Source: GCA-2697345 sp049602715 (GTDB lineage: Bacteria; Pseudomonadota; Alphaproteobacteria; Rhodobacterales; Rhodobacteraceae). Taken from it: a stretch of 64,000 nt of DNA. The notes under the pieces were generated by a model. That model did no database searches. It was not told the DNA's origin and saw nothing but the letters and a program-made list of their open reading frames with translations. The stretch covers positions 14,680-78,679 of the forward strand of contig JBMYRX010000002.1 of assembly GCA_049602715.1 (NCBI GenBank), written 5' to 3'. Position numbers and translations under genes: made by a program. Shown here in pieces: positions 43,904 to 52,846 of this stretch. Each line of letters opens with the position of its first letter. Position 1 is the stretch's first letter.

Positions 43904-45241
43904 TTACCTCTCTAAACTGTTATTAATATCTTCAGCTGCATCTCTTCCCTGAGCTACAGCGGTTACGGTAAGATCTTCACCCGAACTGATACAGTCTCCA
44001 CCAGCCCAAACGCCCAAAACCGATGTTCGTCCATTTTCGGTTACTACAATTTTGTTACCTGATATCTCCAGACTCTCCGTTTCTAATACCAATTTCTGAC
44101 CGATCGCTCTAAAGACCTGATCTGCAGGTATTTTAACAATTTCTCCAGTGGAAACCAGACCAGAAGAGGTTTGCTCTGTCCTCTCAAATTGCACTTCAGT
44201 TACCTTATCATTTCCATCAATCCGTAAAGGCTTTAGGTTTTCTCTAATAACCACGCCTTTAGAAGTAGCTAATTCCTGTTCATATTTTGAAGCACCCATA
44301 TTTTGCCGGGAGCGACGATAAGCAAGAGTAACCGACTCTGCTCCTAAAAGTTTCGATTGAACTGCAGCGTCAACTGCAGTCATACCACCACCTATCACGA
44401 CGACATTTCTACCTACTGGCAATTTTGATAGATCTGGCTCCTGTCGCAGCTGTGATATGAATTTCACTGCATTAGAGACCTCCAATAACTGATCACCATC
44501 CGTATCCAGGTCATTAACACCAGCCAACCCTACCCCAATAAATACAGCATCGAATTCATCTTTCAAATTTGAAAGATGAATGTCTTTCCCCAATTCATGA
44601 CCTAACTTGATTTCGATCCCACCAATTTTTAATAACCAATCTATTTCTTTGGCGGCAAAATTATCGGTTGTTTTATAGGCAGCGATACCGAATTCGTTTA
44701 AACCACCAGGTTTTGTTTTTGAAGAATCGTAAATAATAATATTATGGCCATACATTGCCAATCGATGTGCACACGCCAAACCTGCAGGACCAGCTCCGAT
44801 AACAGCAATATTTTTACCAGTCTCACTTGACCTTAAAAATGGATGATCCCCAGAACTCATAAGACTGTCTGTAGCAAAGCGTTGTAACCGACCAATCTCA
44901 ACAGGTTTCCCTTCTGCGGCTTCTCTCACACACGCCTCTTCACATAAAGTTTCTGTAGGACAAACTCTTGCACACATACCCCCCAATATATTTTGTTCAA
45001 ATATAGTTTTTGCCGCAGCATCTGGTGTATTGGTTTGTATTTGCCTGATAAAAAGTGGAATATCGATTTCAGTCGGACAAGCTGTTACGCAGGGTGCATC
45101 ATAACAAAAATAACACCTGTCAGCAGCAACAGATGCTTCATGAGAGCTAAACGGTTGATGAAGGTCTACAAAGTTATCTGATATTTCTGCTTTGGCTAAC
45201 CTTCCAGATAAAACACCTGGGGAGGAACTATTATTGGTCAT
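43904..45241 (-). CDS. preT: NAD-dependent dihydropyrimidine dehydrogenase subunit PreT
   Basis: FAD/Fe-S subunit that takes electrons from NADH and passes them to PreA. The N-terminal Fe-S domain contains CYFCYDAPCVTACPTEIDI and MCARVCPTETLCEEACV, as in glutamate-synthase small subunits. Two Rossmann motifs follow: VIGAGPAGLACAHRLA (about 149-164) and VVIGGGMTAVDAA. The C-terminal GVWAGGDC binds FAD. The 445 residues are full length. A 16-bp perfect palindrome of RutR type lies 46 bp upstream. It forms the preT-preA unit. Confidence 0.95.
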   Translation of the reverse strand: MTNNSSSPGVLSGRLAKAEISDNFVDLHQPFSSHEASVAADRCYFCYDAPCVTACPTEIDIPLFIRQIQTNTPDAAAKTIFEQNILGGMCARVCPTETLCEEACVREAAEGKPVEIGRLQRFATDSLMSSGDHPFLRSSETGKNIAVIGAGPAGLACAHRLAMYGHNIIIYDSSKTKPGGLNEFGIAAYKTTDNFAAKEIDWLLKIGGIEIKLGHELGKDIHLSNLKDEFDAVFIGVGLAGVNDLDTDGDQLLEVSNAVKFISQLRQEPDLSKLPVGRNVVVIGGGMTAVDAAVQSKLLGAESVTLAYRRSRQNMGASKYEQELATSKGVVIRENLKPLRIDGNDKVTEVQFERTEQTSSGLVSTGEIVKIPADQVFRAIGQKLVLETESLEISGNKIVVTENGRTSVLGVWAGGDCISSGEDLTVTAVAQGRDAAEDINNSLER

Positions 45242-45286
45242 CGTAAATTCTCTTTCATTTAAAAAAATGGCTATTTGAGACTTTTA

Positions 45287-45302
45287 TTTACCATATGGTA
45301 AA
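45287..45302. promoter_or_regulatory. RutR-like operator upstream of preTA
   Basis: TTTACCATATGGTAAA is a perfect 16-bp palindrome with the ACCA-NN-TGGT RutR core, 46 bp before the preT ATG. It shares ACCA-NN-TGGTAAA with the hyuC/rutR site. Confidence 0.85.
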
Positions 45303-45339
45303 AATTGTGAAAATCAATAACAATTTTCAATTTTTACCA
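45296..45339. repeat. 12-bp inverted repeat next to the preTA operator
   Basis: TGGTAAAAATTG (45296-45307) and CAATTTTTACCA (45328-45339) are perfect inverted copies separated by 20 bp. The left arm is the right half of the operator, so the right arm supplies an additional half-site. It could also be part of the MFS gene's terminator region. Confidence 0.6.
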
Positions 45340-45358
45340 ATTTAGAAACTATTTTTCT

Positions 45359-46588
45359 TTAAAAAGAGAGATTGTCTGACCTTAAACTCATATATTGTAT
45401 AACCGAGACTAAAAAAGAACCAAATCCCATCATGAATAGTGCGAAAACCCAAGCACGTAATTCCGTCTCTCCACCCATAAAATCCAGAACAAATCCGATA
45501 AGAGGTGCACCAATAGCACCTCCAGCAAAGCCAATCATTGAATGAACAGCCAAAAGTGCGCCTCTATCATGTGGATCAGACGCAGTAACGGTTCCAGCAG
45601 TAAGGCCCCCGGAATCAAACATTATGGCTATATTATAAATACACAAAAGACCCACAGAAAACCACAAGGGAGCCTCTAGTGAGATGGCGCAGGCTATTGC
45701 TAATAGGACTGTTACTCCTCCAATCCAAAGAATGCTACGGTGTCGGCCGAACATAAGACAAAATTTTGCACCCGTTGTAGACGCAAACATACCGAAAATA
45801 GTTAATAATCCAAAGATAGTGGCTATTTGTGAATAAGTGAGTGAGTGCGCCGAGTTAGAACCTAAAAAAACAAACAGAGCAAAACTCCAGGCTCTGAAAG
45901 CCATAAGTTCATATGTGTGAGCTGAGTATGAGAAAATATAACTCATTGCTTTCGGTTTTTTAAAGGCTGGTCTTAAGTCAAGAGGATGCCGTTGTAAGCT
46001 CTCTTGAGTTTCTTTTGAAGGTCTTTTGGGTTGGATAAATACTAAAATATAGAAACCTGCGATTAAAGAACCTAATGCTGCTGTGAGAGCGGCAACTTTA
46101 TAATTGGAGTAAGTCAATAACAGGCCCATAATAAAAAACGACAAACCAGTACCCAGGCCAAAGCTTGATGTATACCATGGAACAGCCTTTATACGAAAAT
46201 CATCGTCCAGACGGGCATTCAAAACTTGCAAACCAGGCATATACGTGCCCGCCAATCCTGCACCTATTAGAGCGTAAAAAAAACATGCTGATAAAAAATC
46301 ATTAGCGAAAAGGGCAAATCCCACACTTCCTATAAAGCTAGAAATACACCCAGAAATAAACATAAACCGGGAGTCTGTAAAATCGGTTAGACCAACCATA
46401 AGGGGAGTAGCCAAGACATAACCAATAAAATATGAACCGCTAACCCAACCAATTTCAGTATTATTTAATTCCCAAACATTCCTTAATTCTATTAAAAAAA
46501 CGGGCCATAAAGAAATACCAATCATAGAAATTAGGCAACAGATACAAAGCGAAATAACTAACTTTATCGAGTGTATTCCAGAAGCCAT
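45359..46588 (-). CDS. MFS transporter
   Basis: Major facilitator protein of 409 residues with about 12 hydrophobic helices in two halves. The central cytoplasmic loop is at about 185-215 (FIQPKRPSKETQESLQRH). The loop after helix 2 reads GLTDFTDSRFMF, a version of the MFS A-motif. The substrate cannot be given. It is on the same strand as preT, upstream of it, with the RutR-like operator between the two, so it is probably a separate unit. A degenerate RutR-like sequence lies just before its own start. Confidence 0.85.
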   Translation of the reverse strand: MASGIHSIKLVISLCICCLISMIGISLWPVFLIELRNVWELNNTEIGWVSGSYFIGYVLATPLMVGLTDFTDSRFMFISGCISSFIGSVGFALFANDFLSACFFYALIGAGLAGTYMPGLQVLNARLDDDFRIKAVPWYTSSFGLGTGLSFFIMGLLLTYSNYKVAALTAALGSLIAGFYILVFIQPKRPSKETQESLQRHPLDLRPAFKKPKAMSYIFSYSAHTYELMAFRAWSFALFVFLGSNSAHSLTYSQIATIFGLLTIFGMFASTTGAKFCLMFGRHRSILWIGGVTVLLAIACAISLEAPLWFSVGLLCIYNIAIMFDSGGLTAGTVTASDPHDRGALLAVHSMIGFAGGAIGAPLIGFVLDFMGGETELRAWVFALFMMGFGSFLVSVIQYMSLRSDNLSF

Positions 46589-46719
46589 TTAAATACCATT
46601 TGTCAAATTAAATAAAGAATAGACTAGACTCTTTGTATTAGACAATAGCTAGAGTACCTCTCAAATCTATTTTATTACGAATTTTAACGAATTTAATTTA
46701 AGTAATTACTTTGAAAAAT

Positions 46720-47604
46720 TTATCCGCCCAAGAACAATCGTCCAACATCCGGATTCTTCAATAAATCATCTCCTTTGTCAGCAATCGCAGTCTCGCCTGA
46801 CACTAAAACATATCCAATATCTGCAAAAGCCAAGCCTTTCTTGGCGTTTTGCTCTACCATTATGATAGTTTTACCGTCTTTCTTCTGCAAATCGTCTAGA
46901 ATTTCAAAGACCATATCAATAAATCTTGGCTCCAATCCGATTGATGGTTCATCAACAAGCAATACCTCCGGTTGCATAACCAATGAGCGTGAAATTTCTA
47001 GAAGTCGACGTTCTCCTCCTGACAAAACTCCAGCAGGCTTATCGCGCCTATCGGCCAATCTTTGATACTTATCAAAAACCATTTCTGCTGCTTGCTTTGC
47101 TTCAGCAGGGCGATCTTTTAAAAAACCTCCCATTAATAAATTTTCTTCGACTGTCATTTGTGGAAAAACTGACTTATCCTGAAGAATATAAGCAATACCT
47201 GCCTTAGACAGTTTTTGAGAAGGGGTTAATGAGGTTACATCTAACCCGTCAACGATGATCGAACCAGAAAAAATATTTGTAAACCCAAATATTGAATGAA
47301 GAACAGTAGATTTTCCAGCACCATTCGGACCTATAAGACATAGCGATTGACCTTTGCCAATTTGCAAGCTGAAATCATGTAAAATTTCCATTTTACCATA
47401 TCCTGCTCTTAAGTTATTTATAGTTAAGAAAGTACCGCCATCGACCAATCCCTCCAGCTTCTCTACAGTCGGAGCAGAAGCGGACATAGATGCCGCTTCT
47501 TTAGCGACCTGATCAACTGACATTACAACATCAACACCACCACCACCGTAGCCACTTACGCCTTTTTTAGATCTTTTCTCTTTTTTGGGCTTTTTATCAC
47601 TCAT
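46720..47604 (-). CDS. Branched-chain amino acid-type ABC transporter ATPase, LivF-like
   Basis: One of two ATPases of an HAAT-type importer. The core from about residue 58 has Walker A GPNGAGKSTVLHSIFGFT, signature LSGGERRLLEISRSLVMQPEVLLVDEPSIGLEP with Walker B, and VEQNAKKGLAFAD with the LivF-type switch region. The first 57 residues are an unusual extension: very basic (KKPKKEKRSKKG), then Gly-rich (GYGGGGVDVV), then Ala/Ser-rich. Ordinary LivF proteins of about 235 residues lack it. It is last in the livJ-H-M-G-F unit and shares one base with livG. Confidence 0.9.
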   Translation of the reverse strand: MSDKKPKKEKRSKKGVSGYGGGGVDVVMSVDQVAKEAASMSASAPTVEKLEGLVDGGTFLTINNLRAGYGKMEILHDFSLQIGKGQSLCLIGPNGAGKSTVLHSIFGFTNIFSGSIIVDGLDVTSLTPSQKLSKAGIAYILQDKSVFPQMTVEENLLMGGFLKDRPAEAKQAAEMVFDKYQRLADRRDKPAGVLSGGERRLLEISRSLVMQPEVLLVDEPSIGLEPRFIDMVFEILDDLQKKDGKTIIMVEQNAKKGLAFADIGYVLVSGETAIADKGDDLLKNPDVGRLFLGG

Positions 47605-48347
47605 TAGTGTCCCCCTAAATAAGCATCGATCACACGCTGATCATTTTGTAGTTCCGCTGGTTTTCCTTCAGCCAACATTTTACCGTTTGAAAGACAATAA
47701 ATATGAGATGCCAAATTCATAATAACACGCATATTATGCTCAATCACACAGAGGGTTATCCCAAGCTCTTCATTCGCTCGAGCTAAGCGATCGATAAGCC
47801 CATTAATCAAAGTTGGATTAATACCCGCTGTAGGTTCATCCAAAAGTAAAACTTTTGGCTCATTCATAAGTGCCATAGCAAATTCTAATAATTTCTGTTG
47901 ACCAAAAGATAGATCACCAGAGATGAGGTTACGTTTTGAATATAAGCCAACAAATTCAAGTAAGTGTTCAGCTCTCTCTTTAATCTCTCCCTTTCTGCTA
48001 GCAAAAATTCCGTCTTTTGAGTCTGAACGGTGAGAAACTGATATCTGCATATTATCCACACAATCCATTAAACCATAAATTTTTGTTTGCTGAAAAGTTC
48101 TGAGCATTCCTAACCTGGCTATATCTCCGACTAGCAAATGAGAAATCTCTTTTCCATCGAATTCTATTGAACCGTTATCAATCGGGTGGTAGCCTACTAT
48201 CGAATTAAAAAGGGTAGTTTTTCCACAACCATTAGGACCTATAAGGCCCGTAATTGAGCCGCGCTGCACTTTTAAAGATATATCAACATTAGCTTTAACA
48301 CCGCCATATGCTTTCGAAACATTTGTAACTTTAATAATATCATCCAT
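47604..48347 (-). CDS. Branched-chain amino acid-type ABC transporter ATPase, LivG-like
   Basis: Second ATPase of the importer, 247 residues. Walker A GPNGCGKTTLFNSIVGYHP is at about 36-54. LRTFQQTKIYGLMDCVDNM is the Q-loop region typical of LivG. The signature LSFGQQKLLEFAMALMNEPKVLLLDEPTAGINP contains Walker B, and VIEHNMRVIMNLASHIYCL the switch His. It lies 3 bp after the LivM-like gene and abuts the LivF-like gene. Confidence 0.92.
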   Translation of the reverse strand: MDDIIKVTNVSKAYGGVKANVDISLKVQRGSITGLIGPNGCGKTTLFNSIVGYHPIDNGSIEFDGKEISHLLVGDIARLGMLRTFQQTKIYGLMDCVDNMQISVSHRSDSKDGIFASRKGEIKERAEHLLEFVGLYSKRNLISGDLSFGQQKLLEFAMALMNEPKVLLLDEPTAGINPTLINGLIDRLARANEELGITLCVIEHNMRVIMNLASHIYCLSNGKMLAEGKPAELQNDQRVIDAYLGGH

Positions 48348-48350
48348 GTT

Positions 48351-49406
48351 TCAGTTACCTTTTTCTTTGGCTTCGCCAGCATGTCCTTGATCGATAACAA
48401 TGCCAAACATTTCTGGATATTTTGTTTGTAGCCAGCCCATTATCCCCTGCTGAAAGTAAACGATGTTTACAATCAAAATTAATCCCAGGGTAACCCATTG
48501 CCATCCAAGCAAGTAGGTCCAAGTGGTTTCTTTTACTATATGGAATATAATTGCTCCTAGAACAGGGCCCCATAAAGTACCCTTTCCTCCCAACAAAACC
48601 ATTGCAACCATAAATATTCCAAAGGTTGGTATTGGGTACGCTACTTCCTTATCTATAAACCCTGCCATATTTCCTGCTATGGCACCGATTCCACCCATAA
48701 ATACAGCTGTTACCGCCCAACCAATTTGTTTGTATCTGAGAGTTGGAAGCCCCATCGCTTCTGCTTTATCCTCATCATCTCGAATTGCGTTAATAGCTAA
48801 TCCATATTGGGTAGATAGCATCCACCTAATAACAAAGTGAGATAATATGGCCATTATAAAACATAGTATGTAGAAAAATACTGACCGAAGTTCGATATCC
48901 CCAGGAAACATTGGCATCGATATACCTGAAGCACCACCGACATAATCTATGGTTACAGTAATTTCGGCTGCAGCGATTGCCAAGCCTAGAGAGCCTATTG
49001 CAAAATAAGGTCCTCTTAGCCCAAACATAAAAGTGCTAAAGATCATTGCTAAGGCTAATGCCGCTAACGCACCTCCACATATCCCTAAAAATATTCCCCA
49101 ATAATATTGTTGATCAGTAAATTCAGGTTTGATTGCACCCATCGCTGACGTGTATTCAGCTACGCCAGGTTCATAAAACATAGTTATTTGGATTATTGCA
49201 GATACGTACATACCTACGCCGAAGAAGGTGATATTTCCAAGGGAATTATAGCCCATTTGTCCACCCAAAATATCCCAAGTTGAGGCCATTAAAACCATCA
49301 TCCACAAATACGCTATTGATAAAGTATAAGCTGGAAACAGAATAGGTCCAAATATTCCAAAAAGGCCTAGACCAGCATATATAATTAAAGTGTTACGCCG
49401 TATCAT
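48351..49406 (-). CDS. Branched-chain amino acid-type ABC transporter permease, LivM-like
   Basis: Permease of 351 residues with about nine hydrophobic helices. The family element GLRGPYFAIGSLGLAIA (about 129-145) and the cytoplasmic loop AINAIRDDEDKAEAMGLPTLRYK (about 209-231) are clear LivM features. A periplasmic insertion near residues 85-105 is rich in acidic and aromatic residues. It overlaps the LivH-like gene by 4 bp. Confidence 0.92.
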   Translation of the reverse strand: MIRRNTLIIYAGLGLFGIFGPILFPAYTLSIAYLWMMVLMASTWDILGGQMGYNSLGNITFFGVGMYVSAIIQITMFYEPGVAEYTSAMGAIKPEFTDQQYYWGIFLGICGGALAALALAMIFSTFMFGLRGPYFAIGSLGLAIAAAEITVTIDYVGGASGISMPMFPGDIELRSVFFYILCFIMAILSHFVIRWMLSTQYGLAINAIRDDEDKAEAMGLPTLRYKQIGWAVTAVFMGGIGAIAGNMAGFIDKEVAYPIPTFGIFMVAMVLLGGKGTLWGPVLGAIIFHIVKETTWTYLLGWQWVTLGLILIVNIVYFQQGIMGWLQTKYPEMFGIVIDQGHAGEAKEKGN

Positions 49407-50308
49407 CGAACCACCTGCCTATTTCTTCTCATTTGAATTTGGCGAATAATCAACACGATTAGAAGAATTGATACTGGTGCCGCAACCTCATAGGCGGTAC
49501 CAACAATCATTCCTGTATATTTTTCAAACAACCCAATTCCAAACGCCGCGCTAATAACACCCGGCAAATTTCCTAGCCCAGCAGCGGTGACAATTGCAAA
49601 GGTTCTTACCGAATAGGTAATTCCATAAAACGGTTGAATAACCCAAATAACAGACACAAGAACTCCAGCAGCTCCGCATAAAGCAGAATTGAAAGCAAAG
49701 GTGAATGCGTAGACTCTATCCGTATCAATTCCTAAAACTCTCGCCGCTCTGGCATCCTGAGCAGTTGCCCTTATAGCTTGACCAGTTCTAGATCTTTTCA
49801 TAAAAATTACTACTGCTGCAGTGATTAAACCCGCCAACCCAAGAGATATTATTTTAGAGTAGGGAATTGTAACCATATTATCAAAAGCATCAATTACAGG
49901 CAATTTCATATCGACGGTTTGCACTTCAGGACCAAAATATAAATTCATGGCTTGCTGCATTAATAACGACAACCCAAAAGTTGCAAGAAGAGAGACAAAC
50001 ATATCTTTATCAACAATTCTTCGAATGACGAGCGCATAAACACCCCATCCGTAAATAAACATAATAACTATTACTATTATCAAAATGACAGGTAATGGCA
50101 GGTTCCATGAATGGAGTACCAAGGCTAGATAACCACCCATTATAACAAAGTCACCCTGGGCTAGATTTTTGATATTCATCACGCCCCAAACAAGAGCAAG
50201 CCCATACGCACAAAGCGCAAAAACGGCACCAACAAATATTCCGTCAAGGATCACTTGAACATTAATAATTGGAGCCCAAACAAATAGTAGTTGGAGGTTA
50301 TCAAGCAT
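49403..50308 (-). CDS. Branched-chain amino acid-type ABC transporter permease, LivH-like
   Basis: Permease of 301 residues with about eight helices. GIFVGAVFALCAYGLALVWGVMNIKNLAQGDFVIMGGYLAL (about 23-63) is the signature opening of LivH. The coupling loop RSRTGQAIRATAQDARAARVLGIDTDRVY (about 172-200) is also typical. It is separated from the binding-protein gene by a 65-bp spacer with a hairpin and overlaps the LivM-like gene by 4 bp. Confidence 0.93.
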   Translation of the reverse strand: MLDNLQLLFVWAPIINVQVILDGIFVGAVFALCAYGLALVWGVMNIKNLAQGDFVIMGGYLALVLHSWNLPLPVILIIVIVIMFIYGWGVYALVIRRIVDKDMFVSLLATFGLSLLMQQAMNLYFGPEVQTVDMKLPVIDAFDNMVTIPYSKIISLGLAGLITAAVVIFMKRSRTGQAIRATAQDARAARVLGIDTDRVYAFTFAFNSALCGAAGVLVSVIWVIQPFYGITYSVRTFAIVTAAGLGNLPGVISAAFGIGLFEKYTGMIVGTAYEVAAPVSILLIVLIIRQIQMRRNRQVVR

Positions 50309-50333
50309 ATTTTTTCCAGTAAGTTATGAAGAA

Positions 50334-50352
50334 GGGAAGGAAGTTCCTTCCC
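50334..50352 (-). promoter_or_regulatory. Intercistronic hairpin between binding-protein and permease genes
   Basis: GGGAAGG (50334-50340) pairs with CCTTCCC (50346-50352) around a 5-nt loop, forming a GC-rich stem unusual for this AT-rich region. On the minus strand only a broken T run follows. It may act as a partial terminator or a 3'-end stabiliser, raising the binding-protein mRNA over the rest. Confidence 0.6.
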
Positions 50353-50373
50353 CTCAATTTTCAATCCAAAGAA

Positions 50374-51603
50374 TTAGTATTTCACATTTCTTGGGTAAGC
50401 TAGATCAGAAAAAGTGGATACTAAGTTATAAGAACCATCAGCTCCAATTTGACGTAAAAACATCGGCTTCGCAATGTTGTTTCCGTCTGGACCAAATTTT
50501 ACGTCTCCGTAAAAAGTCTGCATTTCAACACCGGCTATTGCATCTCTCACTGCTTTTTTATCAAAGGTATTTGCAGCTTCGAAAGCTTCTTTCCAAACAT
50601 AAACAGCGGCGGAAGCTTGAGCTGACTGATATGGAACAGAAGAGTAGCTTGGATGAGCTGCTTTGAAGTCTCTATTCCAGTCTGCTGCCGACCCAAACAT
50701 AGCGTCTTTTTTGTCTATACCTGGGACCCATTGTGTAGGACAAAGAAAACCAGTTGACGCATTAGGAAACTTCTCATGGACTTTTGCTGCCTCACAGTGC
50801 GTCATAGCGATGATTGGAACGTTAATTTTCATCTCATCAATTTGTCTTGCAGCAGTTGCAGCACCTTTTGAGTGGCCTGATACAATTAAAATGTCCGGTT
50901 TAAGAGCCTTAACTTTTGTCAATGTGGTTGACATATCCGAGAGATCTGCAGGAAGCTGATCATCTATAATCAGTTTCATACCATAGTCATTGATCATTTC
51001 CACCAATCCAGCTCTAATATCCATAGAGAATGGGTCACCTTCAAATGCCATAGCTACTCGCGCGTCACTTGCTGGTTTACCAATACTTTTCTTCTGGTCA
51101 GCTGCAAAATGCACCGCTCCGGGCAGATATAGGTCAGTAGTTGAAAGAACAGCAAACAGATACTTGTATCCTTGCGTAAACAATGATCGTGACGCTCCCT
51201 CAGCTTCAATCATTGGTACCCCAAATTTTTCTGAAACTGGCGCGATAGCCTTTGTCATACCAGAACTGTATGGTCCCAACATAAATTCCACACCATCTTG
51301 TTGTATTAACCGTTCTGCCAACTGAGCACCTCGGGCAGGTGTGGATTCATCGTCGTAATACTTGACGGTTAATTTATAGCTTTTACCGCCGACCATAACG
51401 CCGCCCGTTGAATTAATTCGATCTACTGCAAAGTCATAACCCCTTTGAGTGTGCAAACCATTCGTTGCATATTTACCAGTCAGCGAAAGCGCTGATCCAA
51501 GTGTTATAGTATCACCCTCAACACCGGCATTCGCTGAGCTAGAAAAACTAGTAGCAATTAGTGCAAAAGTAATAGCTGTAATGATTTTAAATTTTTTTAA
51601 CAT
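50374..51603 (-). CDS. Branched-chain amino acid-type ABC transporter substrate-binding protein
   Basis: Periplasmic type I binding protein (Leu/Ile/Val fold), 409 residues. The signal peptide is about 1-26, cleaving after SSSANA. The mature part begins GDTITLGSALSLTGKYATNG, followed by YDDESTPARGAQLAERLIQQDGVEFMLGPYSSGMTKAIAPV. These are standard for the family, which transports amino acids, amides, urea and other small solutes. The ligand cannot be assigned. It is first in the five-gene operon. The 169-bp upstream gap shows no RutR-type palindrome. Confidence 0.9.
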   Translation of the reverse strand: MLKKFKIITAITFALIATSFSSSANAGVEGDTITLGSALSLTGKYATNGLHTQRGYDFAVDRINSTGGVMVGGKSYKLTVKYYDDESTPARGAQLAERLIQQDGVEFMLGPYSSGMTKAIAPVSEKFGVPMIEAEGASRSLFTQGYKYLFAVLSTTDLYLPGAVHFAADQKKSIGKPASDARVAMAFEGDPFSMDIRAGLVEMINDYGMKLIIDDQLPADLSDMSTTLTKVKALKPDILIVSGHSKGAATAARQIDEMKINVPIIAMTHCEAAKVHEKFPNASTGFLCPTQWVPGIDKKDAMFGSAADWNRDFKAAHPSYSSVPYQSAQASAAVYVWKEAFEAANTFDKKAVRDAIAGVEMQTFYGDVKFGPDGNNIAKPMFLRQIGADGSYNLVSTFSDLAYPRNVKY

Positions 51604-51772
51604 TTCATCCCTCCCTGGGTATTAAATATAGAGAATCTCATTATACGATATTTTTCTTTTGTACTAGCTTTATTTTTTATTTAGGAATTAAATACGATTA
51701 TATTACATTTTATTACAGTAGGCCCGTCAATGAAGCTGAAAACTGCGGGGGAGTGAAGAAAATAAATTTAAA

Positions 51773-52678
51773 CTAAGAATTCATTAATACCATGATGATA
51801 GACGCAGCTAAAAGAACGACAGCAAAAACTTCTTTATTACTAGGGCGCTCTTTAAAAAAGAAAAATGAAATTCCGAGTGCTATCAGAAGTTCAACTTGAC
51901 CTACTGCCCTTACCGGCGCAACGGCATTAGCGGAAAAAGCGTAAAACCAGCAAGCCGTTGTAATCGCCCCAAAAACACCGACTAAATATGCTCTTCTCCA
52001 TTCTATAAAACTACGGACCAACTGATCTGGAGCTTTAACCCATAGCCATATCCCCATAATAGTAGATTGAATTAGCACAGCTATTCCTCCAGTTAAACTG
52101 GCTCGCATTACTAAATCTGAACCTTCCAACGAGTCGGTTGCCGCCCTAAAAGCTACTGTGCAAAAACCTAGAAAAGCTCCACTGCCCAATCCAATTGCCG
52201 TCTGTCGTGTCCACAAAGACGTAAGTAAATTCGAAAAACCGATATCACTCTTAGACAAAGACAATAAGAAAACAGCTATAACACCCAAAAATATAGCAAG
52301 CCCAACTTCAAAACTAACAAAATATCCTAATATTAATGCCTCGAATATAGCTGCCATAAGTACTTCAGTCTTGGAGAATGCTACGCCTGCAGCAAATGAC
52401 CTATGAGAAAAGAGCTTTATCAGGAGAACTGTAAAAATAATCTGCATTATCCCTGCAATGGTTACCCAAAAAAGATACTGTAAATTTATCGAAGGTATTG
52501 GTTGATTATAAAAATACGAATAAAAAGCTATCCATGCCCATGCAAATGGAATTGCATAGGAGAATCTTACATAACTAGCACCAAGATTTCCCAAGCGTTC
52601 CGTTAAGTTCTTTTGCTGAGCTGTTCGAAGACTTTGCGAAATTGCTGCTACTACCGTCACCCAAATCCAAGTTGACAT
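51773..52678 (-). CDS. DMT-superfamily transporter, EamA-like
   Basis: Integral membrane protein of 301 residues with about ten hydrophobic helices in two EamA-like halves (about 1-140 and 150-300). The C-terminal APVRAVGQVELLIALGISFFFFKERPS matches the conserved end of each EamA repeat. Members export amino acids or other metabolites, but the substrate is not predictable. It is divergent from the BKACE gene over 168 bp, in which I see no clear operator. Confidence 0.82.
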   Translation of the reverse strand: MSTWIWVTVVAAISQSLRTAQQKNLTERLGNLGASYVRFSYAIPFAWAWIAFYSYFYNQPIPSINLQYLFWVTIAGIMQIIFTVLLIKLFSHRSFAAGVAFSKTEVLMAAIFEALILGYFVSFEVGLAIFLGVIAVFLLSLSKSDIGFSNLLTSLWTRQTAIGLGSGAFLGFCTVAFRAATDSLEGSDLVMRASLTGGIAVLIQSTIMGIWLWVKAPDQLVRSFIEWRRAYLVGVFGAITTACWFYAFSANAVAPVRAVGQVELLIALGISFFFFKERPSNKEVFAVVLLAASIIMVLMNS

Positions 52679-52846
52679 AATATTTTAGAGATCCCTGTAA
52701 TTATAATTGTATTTGAATTGAATAATCAAAAGTATTCAAGATAAATCGTAAAATTTTGACGATGTGGATTACAAAATAGTTTAATAGAGGTTAATGACTC
52801 CGTAAAAAAAAAGTATTAGAGTACTATTTTTATGTAAAGGCGTAAA

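Noticed and set aside
51604..51772. RutR-type operator upstream of the branched-chain-type importer
   Set aside because: No ACCA-NN-TGGT or close variant occurs in this gap, so membership in the pyrimidine regulon is not supported.
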